Source: a virus. From it: a stretch of DNA of 26,803 bases. A program made the position numbers and the translations under genes. The stretch spans positions 1 to 26,803 of the IMG/VR virus record IMGVR_UViG_3300029448_005200. One strand, written 5' to 3'. The notes under the pieces are model-generated. The model was not told the DNA's origin and did not search any database. It worked only from the letters and a program-made list of their open reading frames with translations. Shown here piece after piece: positions 6,459-12,635 of the stretch. Each line of letters begins with the position of its first letter. Position 1 is the first letter of the stretch.

Positions 6459-6688
6459 TTTTTACTCCTTTTTGAATTTTTAAGTATGTATCTATATGTT
6501 TTAGGGTCATAATCAAAGTTAAATACATCTTCTAGTTTACATTCTAGTTTTCTAAGATTATTTAAGTCGCTTAACCACATATCATTAGTTTCAGATATAT
6601 TATTTAAAATAAAACGTAAGTCGTTAGTTAGTTCTAATAACTTAACCTCATCTTCAATATTAACCTTTATACTTCTACTAGTTGCCAT
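6455..6688 (-). CDS. 77-aa unknown protein of the recombination operon
   Basis: Starts at an ATG preceded by TAGGAGT. The product is a helical, Leu/Asn-rich protein (LLELTNDLRFILNN, LNNLRKLECKLEDVF) with a basic end (LKNSKRSKK). No family is recognised. It overlaps the next gene by ATGA and the previous one by 11 nt, so it is translated with them and may be an accessory to the annealase or SSB-like protein. Confidence 0.68.
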   Translation of the reverse strand: MATSRSIKVNIEDEVKLLELTNDLRFILNNISETNDMWLSDLNNLRKLECKLEDVFNFDYDPKTYRYILKNSKRSKK

Positions 6689-7034
6689 AATTTACTCCTA
6701 AATTAATTAATTTATATACAATAGCTTTACTATTTTCTAATTTTTTTTTATCTATTACTTCTCCAAAGTTTGGTAGGTCATAGGCAATACGATTTTTTTT
6801 ATTTCGTATTGCTCTAATTGCAGCACTTATTGTAGGAGTTGCATAATATTTATTTTTTTTAATATAACCCTCACTGAAGCCACGTTCTGCATATACTCCC
6901 ATTATACGAACTTGTATATCTTTAAATTTAAGCCATTCGTTTTTAGTTTGTGCTTTTAGTAAAGTAAGAAATACAAGGTCGTTAATAGATAACTTTGTAA
7001 TATGTTTGCTTTTTATTGTTTCTGGTATATGCAT
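6678..7034 (-). CDS. unknown protein, possible winged-helix
   Basis: 118 residues, start overlapping the ERF stop by one base (TAATG). The segment SINDLVFLTLLKAQTKNEWL, a helix pair around residue 45-75 (GYIKKNKYYATPTISAAIRA) and a following strand pair are compatible with a winged-helix DNA-binding domain, with AIRAIRNKKNRI as the likely recognition helix and wing. No named family. The location between annealase and SSB-like genes suggests a DNA-binding accessory. Confidence 0.68.
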   Translation of the reverse strand: MHIPETIKSKHITKLSINDLVFLTLLKAQTKNEWLKFKDIQVRIMGVYAERGFSEGYIKKNKYYATPTISAAIRAIRNKKNRIAYDLPNFGEVIDKKKLENSKAIVYKLINLGVNYGN

Positions 7035-7468
7035 TACATTTCAAAATTAGTTGTTGCTTGATTACCATCATCGTCTGCACCTGTAGGCTCTACAGTAGCA
7101 GTTTCTTCTACTTTAATTCCTGCACCTATTCCACAAGCAGTTACTAAACTGTATCTTCTTGCATAGGTCATGGCACTACCAAACCCTTGTGCGTTATTTT
7201 TATCTGCAGGAACAAATATTTTACCTGCTGATAGTTCGCTACCATGCCCATAAAATACTGTTTCAATACATATTCCTTTATCGCTAAGTTCTGATTTTTG
7301 TAAAAACATTATTTCTTCATCTAGTAAAGGTTGTTTTACAGCATCTATACAGGATTCTAAAGTTGCATAACTACTTCTAAAGTGTGGATTAGTACCATCT
7401 TTATTAGCATTATCTATATTAGATTGTGCTTTTATTAAAGCGTTTATAAGTTCATTATTAGGTTTCAT
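7034..7468 (-). CDS. ERF-family single-strand annealing recombinase
   Basis: 144-residue annealase of the P22 Erf superfamily, which coats resected 3' strands and anneals homologous DNA. Evidence is the run NNAQGFGSAMTYARRYSLVT plus ACGIGAG (about residues 91-117), the family's most conserved block, together with an N-terminal block KDGTNPHFRSSYATLESCID. It is shorter than P22 Erf (about 200 aa) because the C-terminal region is brief. The upstream neighbour is a RecB-like nuclease, giving the usual exonuclease plus annealase pair; a 1-nt gap separates them. The product would serve replication-linked recombination or circularisation of phage ends. Confidence 0.9.
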   Translation of the reverse strand: MKPNNELINALIKAQSNIDNANKDGTNPHFRSSYATLESCIDAVKQPLLDEEIMFLQKSELSDKGICIETVFYGHGSELSAGKIFVPADKNNAQGFGSAMTYARRYSLVTACGIGAGIKVEETATVEPTGADDDGNQATTNFEM

Positions 7469-7469
7469 T

Positions 7470-8243
7470 TTAACTCCATATTTTTTTAGCTTCTTCTACT
7501 TCTATTGGATTGTTCCACATAAAATGGTCATAATTCGGATAGAATAAATTAGCTATTTGGTTTATATCATTTGAATAAGAGAGTAAGTTCATAATATTTA
7601 TGGCTACTTTCTTAACTACTGCAATATGCTCGTCAATATTATTAACAGGCATAGTAACAACTTCTGCTTTTTTAGAAGTTACATGCACATAATCTACTAA
7701 GGCATTAGAGTCCTCAGCTTTTGCGTAAACAGATAACTGTCTACAAACAGAAGGTGGTATATCAGAGGGTAATCTTTGTACAGTTTTTATATCTCTTACT
7801 GTACCCTCATATTGAAGGTCTATAAATCCTATTATTGGGATAGGCAGATCTTCAAACTGTAAGCTTACTTTTTTTTGATAAGAAACAGGTTTGCCTAATT
7901 CTCGGTAAAACTTTACTGCTGTTTCTACATATAAAGGTAAAAGGTTGCGTTCTTTTTCGTATTTCTTTGTGTCTATATCTATTTTATCTAAATAGTAATG
8001 ATATAAGCCATCGTATCTGCTTAGTGCTTCTTGTATTAATATATCAATAGATTTGTTTTCTTCTAAAGAGTTTCCAGTAATTTCATCTACTGTTGTACCA
8101 CGCCACATTGCAGGATTGCCTGTACCTTTAAATTTATGTAAATATCTAAATACAAACATAGCAGGCTCTAATATATAAGTATTAATAGAAGAAGCTGAAA
8201 GATGCTCTATATCAAACTGGTTAAATGGATTATTGCTACTCAT
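7470..8243 (-). CDS. RecB/Cas4-like PD-(D/E)XK exonuclease
   Basis: 257-residue nuclease of the PD-(D/E)XK superfamily. Motifs: LSASSINTYILEP near the start (the typical first helix of RecB-like nucleases), WRGTTVDE (G49, D53), then PIIGFIDLQYEGTVRDIKT with Asp142 and the D151-I-K153 catalytic pair, and RQLSVYAKA with Gln169 and Tyr173 (motif IV QxxxY). It probably degrades one strand from DNA ends to make the ssDNA used by the ERF annealase downstream. No Fe-S cysteine cluster of Cas4 type is seen. Start overlaps the stop of the 67-aa gene by one base. Confidence 0.87.
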   Translation of the reverse strand: MSSNNPFNQFDIEHLSASSINTYILEPAMFVFRYLHKFKGTGNPAMWRGTTVDEITGNSLEENKSIDILIQEALSRYDGLYHYYLDKIDIDTKKYEKERNLLPLYVETAVKFYRELGKPVSYQKKVSLQFEDLPIPIIGFIDLQYEGTVRDIKTVQRLPSDIPPSVCRQLSVYAKAEDSNALVDYVHVTSKKAEVVTMPVNNIDEHIAVVKKVAINIMNLLSYSNDINQIANLFYPNYDHFMWNNPIEVEEAKKIWS

Positions 8244-8446
8244 TATAAAACTTGTACTGCCTGTACATTATTTCTATTAGCATGGCTTTTGAAATCTGAC
8301 CATTGATATGATGACATAGAGTCGTCAATGCTTATTATTTGATTATCATATAATTTAAGTTTTTGTATTTTACGATACAGGTCAAGCAAGTTTTTTGCAG
8401 ATATGTGATATTGTGTTCTTTCTGTTATTAATATATAAGTTTTCAT
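8243..8446 (-). CDS. 67-aa unknown protein, first gene of the recombination operon
   Basis: Starts MKTYILITER, with GAGGT in the leader, 48 nt downstream of the shared promoter element. Beta-alpha pattern with an amphipathic helix (LLDLYRKIQKL) and a short C-terminal strand (NNVQAVQVL). No family is recognised. TAATG coupling to the exonuclease gene makes it a genuine operon member. Confidence 0.65.
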   Translation of the reverse strand: MKTYILITERTQYHISAKNLLDLYRKIQKLKLYDNQIISIDDSMSSYQWSDFKSHANRNNVQAVQVL

Positions 8447-8470
8447 TTTATTACCTCAATTTATTATTAC

Positions 8471-8516
8471 ATTTTACTTGTTTTTCTATTAATGTAAACC
8501 TTTTTTGGAATAAAAT
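8471..8516 (-). promoter_or_regulatory. leftward promoter with shared upstream box (copy 2)
   Basis: On the minus strand: TTCCAAAAAAGG, then -35 TTTACA (8493-8498), a 16-bp spacer, and -10 TAAAAT (8471-8476). It should transcribe the recombination operon from 8446 leftward. Best hexamers of the three copies. Confidence 0.78.
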
Positions 8517-8533
8517 ATAAATTAGTATTGCTC

Positions 8534-8579
8534 TTTAAAAACTTTTATATATAACTTATAATTCATATTTGGACTAATA
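8534..8579 (+). promoter_or_regulatory. rightward promoter of the modification cassette, near-leaderless
   Basis: Perfect -10 TATAAT at 8557-8562, 17 bp after a weak -35 TTTAAA at 8534-8539. A start point about 7 nt downstream would leave a leader of only ~10 nt, which consists of TGGACTAATA (8570-8579) abutting the ATG at 8580. The same decamer is found at 12604-12613. No Shine-Dalgarno is present, so leaderless-type initiation is possible. Confidence 0.6.
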
Positions 8580-8792
8580 ATGCATTTAAAAGAATATTTA
8601 AAAAATAAAAAACATACACAAATGTCGTTTATAGATTTAATAGAAATGGCTACAGATGTTCGTATTCCACAAGGTACATTAGCTAAATGGGTAACAGGTA
8701 CAAGAATTCCTAGAAAAGAAGAAATGCAAATACTGTATCAAGTAACAGAAGGTACTGTGCAACCAAATGATTTTTACGAATTACCTAAATGA
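8580..8792 (+). CDS. Cro/YdaS-like helix-turn-helix regulator
   Basis: 70-residue protein with one HTH domain: FIDLIEMATDVRIPQGTLAK gives the first and second helices and WVTGTRIPRKEEMQIL the end of the recognition helix and the next helix. Size and layout resemble Cro or YdaS-type phage repressors. It opens the rightward cassette and lies directly beside the divergent promoter of the recombination operon, the typical place for an autoregulator acting on both directions. Its stop overlaps the next ATG (ATGA). Candidate operators are the TGGACTAATA elements or the TTCCAAAAAAGG boxes; which one is unknown. Confidence 0.75.
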   Translation: MHLKEYLKNKKHTQMSFIDLIEMATDVRIPQGTLAKWVTGTRIPRKEEMQILYQVTEGTVQPNDFYELPK

Positions 8793-9181
8793 AAATAGGT
8801 TTTACCTGTGGTGCTTTTGATTTATTGCACGCAGGTCATGTAGTTATGCTTAAAGAAGCAAAAAATAACTGTGATTATTTAATTGTAGGGTTACAAACAA
8901 ATCCTAATTTAGACAGAGAAAAAAAGAATGTTCCAATACAGTCTATTTATGAAAGATTTATACAGCTAAGTGCAATAAAGTTTGTAGATGAGATATTAGT
9001 TTATGATACAGAATCAAGCTTGTTAGACTTATTAGAATCAACTCCGATTGATATTAGATTTGTTGGAGATGATTATAAAGGTAAAAATTTTACTGGTAAG
9101 GGTATTGGAAAAACTTTTTATACAAACAGAAAGCACTCATTTTCAACAACCTCTTTAAGAGAAAGAATACAAAAGGAATAA
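8789..9181 (+). CDS. TagD-like cytidylyltransferase (glycerol-3-phosphate cytidylyltransferase family)
   Basis: 130-residue nucleotidyltransferase of the HxGH family. The fold start MKIGFTCGAFDLLHAGHVVM carries the His14-Ala-Gly-His17 signature, ERF at residues 56-58 supplies a conserved Arg, and KHSFSTTSLRERI near the end is a variant of the RTxGISTT motif (Phe for Ile-Gly). Length equals that of B. subtilis TagD (129 aa). The reaction would be CTP + X-phosphate to CDP-X + PPi. X may be glycerol-3-phosphate but the acceptor cannot be read from sequence. It is overlapped by the HTH gene (ATGA) and is 3 nt before the ParB-like gene, so it belongs to the cassette that ends in a DNA-type glycosyltransferase. 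It may make the activated donor for that transfer. Confidence 0.85.
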   Translation: MKIGFTCGAFDLLHAGHVVMLKEAKNNCDYLIVGLQTNPNLDREKKNVPIQSIYERFIQLSAIKFVDEILVYDTESSLLDLLESTPIDIRFVGDDYKGKNFTGKGIGKTFYTNRKHSFSTTSLRERIQKE

Positions 9182-9184
9182 AAA

Positions 9185-9802
9185 ATGATAAAAGTAAAAG
9201 AAATAAATATAGAAGATATAGAAATAAATACAGAAAATCCTAGAAAACACTCAAACAAACAAGTATTTCAGATAGCAGATTCTATAAAAGAGTTTGGTTT
9301 TACTAATCCTTTACTTATAGATGAAAATAATTTTTTAATTGCTGGTCATGGAAGACTTATGGCAGCTAAAACATTAATTTACGAAACTGTGCCTTGTATA
9401 ATTTTAGAGGGTTTAACAGAAGACCAAAAAAAAGCACTTAATATTGCAGATAATAAAATTGCTATTAACTCTACTTGGGATGAAGAATTACTTTGGAAAC
9501 AAATAAAAGAATTAACAGATACAGACTTTAATATTAATTTAATAGGTTTTGATAAAGAACAGATTATGCCTTTTATTGAAGATGATAGGGTTGTAGAAAG
9601 TATTTTAAATGAATGGGAAGGTATGCCTGAATATAGTCAAAGTGATAAAACTTCTGTAAGAAGCGTAATAGTGCATTTTGCTTCTGACGAAGATTGCGAT
9701 AATTTCTTTGAATTGTTACAACAAAATCATACTGAAAAAACTAAGTCTATATGGTACCCAGAACAAGTATTTATGGATACAGAAAGTAAAAGATATGACT
9801 AA
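9185..9802 (+). CDS. ParB/Srx-fold protein
   Basis: 205 residues. The N-terminal ParB/sulfiredoxin-like domain (about 1-95) has INTENPRKHS (N18-P19-R20), SIKEFGFTNPLLID, and the phosphate-binding signature IAGHGR (G54-H55-G56-R57), followed by EDQKKALNIADNKIA. The C-terminal part (about 120-205) is separate, with SVIVHFASDEDCDNFFELL. This type of free-standing phage ParB-like protein is often found next to DNA methyltransferases or base-modification genes. The fold can bind NTP and in some members act as kinase or nuclease (sulfiredoxin, SerK), so its activity here is open. AAAGGAA precedes the start. It overlaps the glycosyltransferase by 8 nt. It is not likely to be a segregation ParB: no ParA is visible. 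Confidence 0.83.
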   Translation: MIKVKEINIEDIEINTENPRKHSNKQVFQIADSIKEFGFTNPLLIDENNFLIAGHGRLMAAKTLIYETVPCIILEGLTEDQKKALNIADNKIAINSTWDEELLWKQIKELTDTDFNINLIGFDKEQIMPFIEDDRVVESILNEWEGMPEYSQSDKTSVRSVIVHFASDEDCDNFFELLQQNHTEKTKSIWYPEQVFMDTESKRYD

Positions 9803-10664
9803 TCCTAAATATCCTTTATTTATAGTTTCTAAAGGACGTGCAGATTCAAGATATACAGCACGATATTTAGATTATATGAAAGTGCCTTATCGGTTAGTAA
9901 TAGAACCATCTGAATATGATATGTATCTTAAACATGTAAAGGATAAAAATAAATTACTAGAATTAGATATGTCATACAAAGAAAAGTACGATACCTGTGA
10001 TGATTTAGGTTTAACTAAATCTACTGGACCAGGGCCAGCAAGAAACTTTATATGGGATTATTCAATAAAAGAAGGCTACGACTATCATTGGGTTATGGAC
10101 GATAACATAAGAAGCTTTAGACGATATAACCTAAATGAAAAGGTTAAAGTATCTAGTGGAACTATTTTTAAAGCTATGGAAGATTTTGTTTTACGTTACG
10201 AGAATGTTGGTATGGCAGGGCCAAACTATTATATGTTTCAACCAGCAAGGAATAAAACACCACCTTTTATATTAAATACAAGGATATATTCTTGTAATTT
10301 TATAAAGAATGATTTGCCTTATAGGTGGCGTGGCAGATACAACGAAGATACTATTTTAAGCTTAGATATGTTAACTAATGGTCTTTGTACTATACAGTTT
10401 AATGCTTTTCTACAAGAAAAAATAACAACACAATCAGTAAGAGGTGGTAACTCCGAAGAGTTTTATGATAAAGAAGGCACATTAGAAAAATCTAAAATGC
10501 AATTAAAAGTTTATCCTGATATTTCTAAGGTTGTAAAAAGGTTTAATCGTATACATCATTATGTAGATTACAGTCAGTTTAAGATTAATAAGTTAATTAG
10601 AAAAAAGGATATTAACTTAAATAAGAATAAATATGATATGACTCTAAAAAGAGTTCCTTTATAG
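9795..10664 (+). CDS. TET-associated-type glycosyltransferase (TAGT), probable DNA-base glycosyltransferase
   Basis: 289 residues, ATG at 9795 inside the end of the ParB-like gene. The order of motifs matches the phage TAGT family as I recall it: YPLFIVSKGRAD at the N-terminus (S12-K13-G14-R15), VIEPSEYDMY, GPGPARNFIWDYS, the DxD-like HWVMDDNIRSF (D102-D103-N104), GMAGPNYYMF, NTRIYSCN, and YRWRGRYNEDTILSL (Asp185 as possible base). These features fit a GT-A fold enzyme that moves a sugar onto a hydroxymethylated base in DNA. No TET-type or hydroxymethylase gene is visible in the window, so the acceptor base must be made elsewhere or be different. It is the last gene of the rightward cassette and converges with the replication gene. 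Confidence 0.85.
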   Translation: MTNPKYPLFIVSKGRADSRYTARYLDYMKVPYRLVIEPSEYDMYLKHVKDKNKLLELDMSYKEKYDTCDDLGLTKSTGPGPARNFIWDYSIKEGYDYHWVMDDNIRSFRRYNLNEKVKVSSGTIFKAMEDFVLRYENVGMAGPNYYMFQPARNKTPPFILNTRIYSCNFIKNDLPYRWRGRYNEDTILSLDMLTNGLCTIQFNAFLQEKITTQSVRGGNSEEFYDKEGTLEKSKMQLKVYPDISKVVKRFNRIHHYVDYSQFKINKLIRKKDINLNKNKYDMTLKRVPL

Positions 10665-11300
10665 CTTTAAATCTTTTGCCCAATCAGTTGCAATAGGTCT
10701 ATCTTTTTTCTCTTTAATAATTTCTATATCATCTAAATATCTTCTTTGATTTAACCAAGTTACTGCGTGTGGTATAAATGTTTTATCTTTTTGTTCTTCT
10801 AAAGACTCTGCATATTCTTTTGTTTTTTGTAATAGTTCTTCCTTTTGTATTATTTGAATAGCTTTTTTATAAGATTTAGCTGATTCATATTTACTTGCTT
10901 TTCTTGGGTATTGGTTCCAGAAATCAATAAAGTCTGTGGAATAAAGAGTTTTAGTATCTTCTTTAGTATTACAGGGCTGTGATGCCCAGAGGGTGTGGGT
11001 GTCAGCACCCATAGGGTTCTTTATGCCCCTAGCTAGTTGTATGTAATAACGATTACTCGTAAAGCTTCCATTATCTAATATTCTATTTTGTATTTTAAGT
11101 ATTCCAAGCTTTTCAAACTCTTTAATAGTTCTTCTAACACCTCTTGAATCTTTAAGACCTACTATATCTGCAATGTGTTGATAACTTGGATAACAACTAC
11201 CTTTTTCGTCTGCATAGTTGCAAAGTATAACTAAAATTAATTTTTTAGTAGGTGTAAGACCTTTTACTTTAAAAGATAGATTAAGTAATTCTATAGACAT
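10659..11300 (-). CDS. O-like replication initiator, winged-helix N-terminus
   Basis: 213 residues in two parts. Residues 1-85 are a winged-helix domain (LTPTKKLILVILCNYADEKG, SYQHIADIVGLKDSRGVRRT, IKEFEKLGILKI). Residues ~120-205 carry the phage replisome-organiser pattern DFIDFWNQYPRKASKYESAK and FIPHAVTWLNQRRYLDD. This two-part build is that of lambda O/P22 gp18-like and DnaD-like initiators, which bind the origin and load the replicative helicase. The linker, residues 88-110, is coded by a GC-rich inverted-repeat island that may be the origin itself. AGAGGT lies before the ATG. It is last in a leftward operon and converges with the glycosyltransferase, with a 6-nt overlap. Confidence 0.85.
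   Translation of the reverse strand: MSIELLNLSFKVKGLTPTKKLILVILCNYADEKGSCYPSYQHIADIVGLKDSRGVRRTIKEFEKLGILKIQNRILDNGSFTSNRYYIQLARGIKNPMGADTHTLWASQPCNTKEDTKTLYSTDFIDFWNQYPRKASKYESAKSYKKAIQIIQKEELLQKTKEYAESLEEQKDKTFIPHAVTWLNQRRYLDDIEIIKEKKDRPIATDWAKDLKL
10972..11036. other. candidate replication origin: GC-rich inverted-repeat island in the initiator gene
   Basis: About 58% G+C by hand count in a region otherwise near 30%. It holds three successive inverted repeats: GGGC/GCCC (10974-10977, 10984-10987), TGGGTG/CACCCA (10996-11001, 11006-11011) and TAGGG/CCCTA (11012-11016, 11027-11031), plus a tandem GGGTGT pair and a palindrome CTAGCTAG at 11029-11036. An AT-rich stretch lies on either side. 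Position in the linker of an O-like gene parallels lambda ori. Confidence 0.5.
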
Positions 11301-11354
11301 TTATACCTCTGTATTTTTCTATACTAAATTGTTTTAAAAAAAGTTAAAGTATTT

Positions 11355-11636
11355 TTAGAATAAAGTTAGTTGTTCTTGACCATTTTCTTTATAAAACCAT
11401 TCTAATATTTCTTGTTTATTTAAAATGCTACCTTTTTTCATAGGAAATATTTCAGACCTGTAACCTGTTTTTGTAAGTGGTATAGCATTATCGTTTTTTA
11501 CATTAATTTCTATATGATGCATTTCTGTATTGTCAAAACCTTCGCTAAATAGCTTATATTTTACAAAGATAGTATTTATCCCAAAAGTAAAACTAAATTG
11601 TAAAAAGTTACCTTTAGACATGAATCTGTGTAACAT
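11355..11636 (-). CDS. 93-aa unknown protein
   Basis: The ATG at 11636 is preferred because GAAG lies 3 nt before it; a TTG at 11654 and an ATG at 11621 are alternatives. The protein is beta-rich at first (NFLQFSFTFGINTIFVKYKL) and ends with a helix and GQEQLTLF. No family is recognised. It overlaps the upstream gene by 23 nt and precedes the replication gene by a 54-bp spacer that contains no recognised signal. Confidence 0.62.
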   Translation of the reverse strand: MLHRFMSKGNFLQFSFTFGINTIFVKYKLFSEGFDNTEMHHIEINVKNDNAIPLTKTGYRSEIFPMKKGSILNKQEILEWFYKENGQEQLTLF

Positions 11637-12036
11637 TATCTTCTTTGTAATCAAAAATCGTATCGTTTATCTCTCTTATTTCTTTTATACATTCTTCTTG
11701 ATTGTATTCGGTCTGTTCTTGGCCACTAAAAAATTCTCTTTCTATTATTTCCCAATTATCAATAATGTATGTTCCATTATCAAAATTATTAGTATCTAAC
11801 GATTTGTAAGGTCCAACACCTAAAGATAATGTACCACCTAGTGTATTACCTATTAGTTGACTTAATCTAGCCATACCATAGCTTGGGTCTGCGTTACATC
11901 TAATACCATATAACTTGGCAACTTTTAAAATAGGTTCTACAAAATCACGACCACCGTTCCAATGTAAATATAGTGATGCCCAATCCTCTTTAGGTCTATG
12001 TACATCTTTTATTGTTATTACTGCCCTATTACCCAT
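11614..12036 (-). CDS. conserved phage protein of unknown function (MGNRAV type)
   Basis: 140 residues. It begins MGNRAVITIKD and contains LYLHWNGGRDFVEPIL, ARLSQLIGNTLGGTLSLGVG and NGTYIIDNWEIIER. I recall proteins with this pattern in many phage and bacterial genomes, but no function is known to me. The conserved HWNGG and the Gly-rich centre suggest a defined fold rather than a fast-evolving filler. The start is 4 nt after the stop of the 67-aa gene and has GGAGTAAATT in front. Confidence 0.75.
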   Translation of the reverse strand: MGNRAVITIKDVHRPKEDWASLYLHWNGGRDFVEPILKVAKLYGIRCNADPSYGMARLSQLIGNTLGGTLSLGVGPYKSLDTNNFDNGTYIIDNWEIIEREFFSGQEQTEYNQEECIKEIREINDTIFDYKEDNVTQIHV

Positions 12037-12039
12037 AAT

Positions 12040-12243
12040 TTACTCCTGTATTTTTTTTAAACCTTCTTTTTGTGCAACTTGTGGAAAATTTTTCCATATA
12101 GTTTGTGTAATTTGTTTTTGATACTTTGATATTTGTGGTCTAACTTTAGGATTACAAAGTGCGTGTATTATAAATGTTTTATTAAGATTCTCTAATAATT
12201 GCTTAGATGTAAAAGTATTTAGTGCTTCTTGTTTAAAAATCAT
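12040..12243 (-). CDS. 67-aa basic unknown protein
   Basis: The ATG overlaps the stop of the preceding gene by one base (TAATG). Lys/Gln-rich, mostly helical protein (SKQLLENLNKTFIIHALCNP, KYQKQITQTIWKNF). No family is recognised. Confidence 0.62.
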   Translation of the reverse strand: MIFKQEALNTFTSKQLLENLNKTFIIHALCNPKVRPQISKYQKQITQTIWKNFPQVAQKEGLKKIQE

Positions 12244-12491
12244 TACTTAGCACCTCTAAAGTTTTCTTTAGTAGCGTTAGCTTTAGTAGTAGGCTCGTAG
12301 TCGTATACAGTAATCTCTCCTAAGTTACCAACCCAACCTATCATCATGTTACTTGTATCAAAGATTAACCAACCACCCATTCTTTCTGAACAGTATTCTA
12401 TAGAAGGTTCTTTATCGTAGTTAGTAAATAGCTGATTAGCTTTTGCAAGGAATTTATCTCTTGCTTCTTTGTAAGTATTAGTAGTTCTCAT
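12243..12491 (-). CDS. 82-aa unknown protein, first gene of the replication operon
   Basis: The ATG at 12491 is chosen because AAAGGAG is placed 6 nt upstream; a TTG at 12506 would swallow that site. Helical start (TYKEARDKFLAKANQLF), then a beta region with Trp and Gly (MGGWLIFDTSNMMIGWVGNL). No family is recognised. It lies 28 nt downstream of the -10 of the shared promoter type. Confidence 0.68.
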   Translation of the reverse strand: MRTTNTYKEARDKFLAKANQLFTNYDKEPSIEYCSERMGGWLIFDTSNMMIGWVGNLGEITVYDYEPTTKANATKENFRGAK

Positions 12492-12518
12492 TTTATCTCC
12501 TTTCAATTTATATTTACT

Positions 12519-12563
12519 ATATTAAAGTGTTGCATACAAAAGTAAACCCTTTTTGGAATAAAT
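12519..12563 (-). promoter_or_regulatory. leftward promoter with shared upstream box (copy 3)
   Basis: On the minus strand: TTCCAAAAAGGG (one change from the other copies), -35 TTTACT (12541-12546), a 16-bp spacer, and -10 TAATAT (12519-12524). Should drive the replication operon leftward from 12491. Confidence 0.76.
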
Positions 12564-12603
12564 ATAGTCTTTTTTTAGGATTTGCTTTATTTTAGGTACT
12601 TTA

Positions 12604-12613
12604 TGGACTAATA
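12604..12613 (+). promoter_or_regulatory. TGGACTAATA element before the packaging operon
   Basis: Same decamer as at 8570-8579, extended to 12 of 13 matching bases. Here it lies 22 nt before the small-terminase ATG. Possible initially transcribed sequence or operator of a rightward promoter; the -10 and -35 hexamers are weak on this side. Confidence 0.45.
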
Positions 12614-12635
12614 TTGCGGTAATTACTTAGAAATT

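Noticed and set aside
9185-9802. ParB-like protein as a plasmid or phage partition system
   Set aside because: No ParA ATPase and no parS-like repeats nearby; coupling to a glycosyltransferase fits a modification role better.
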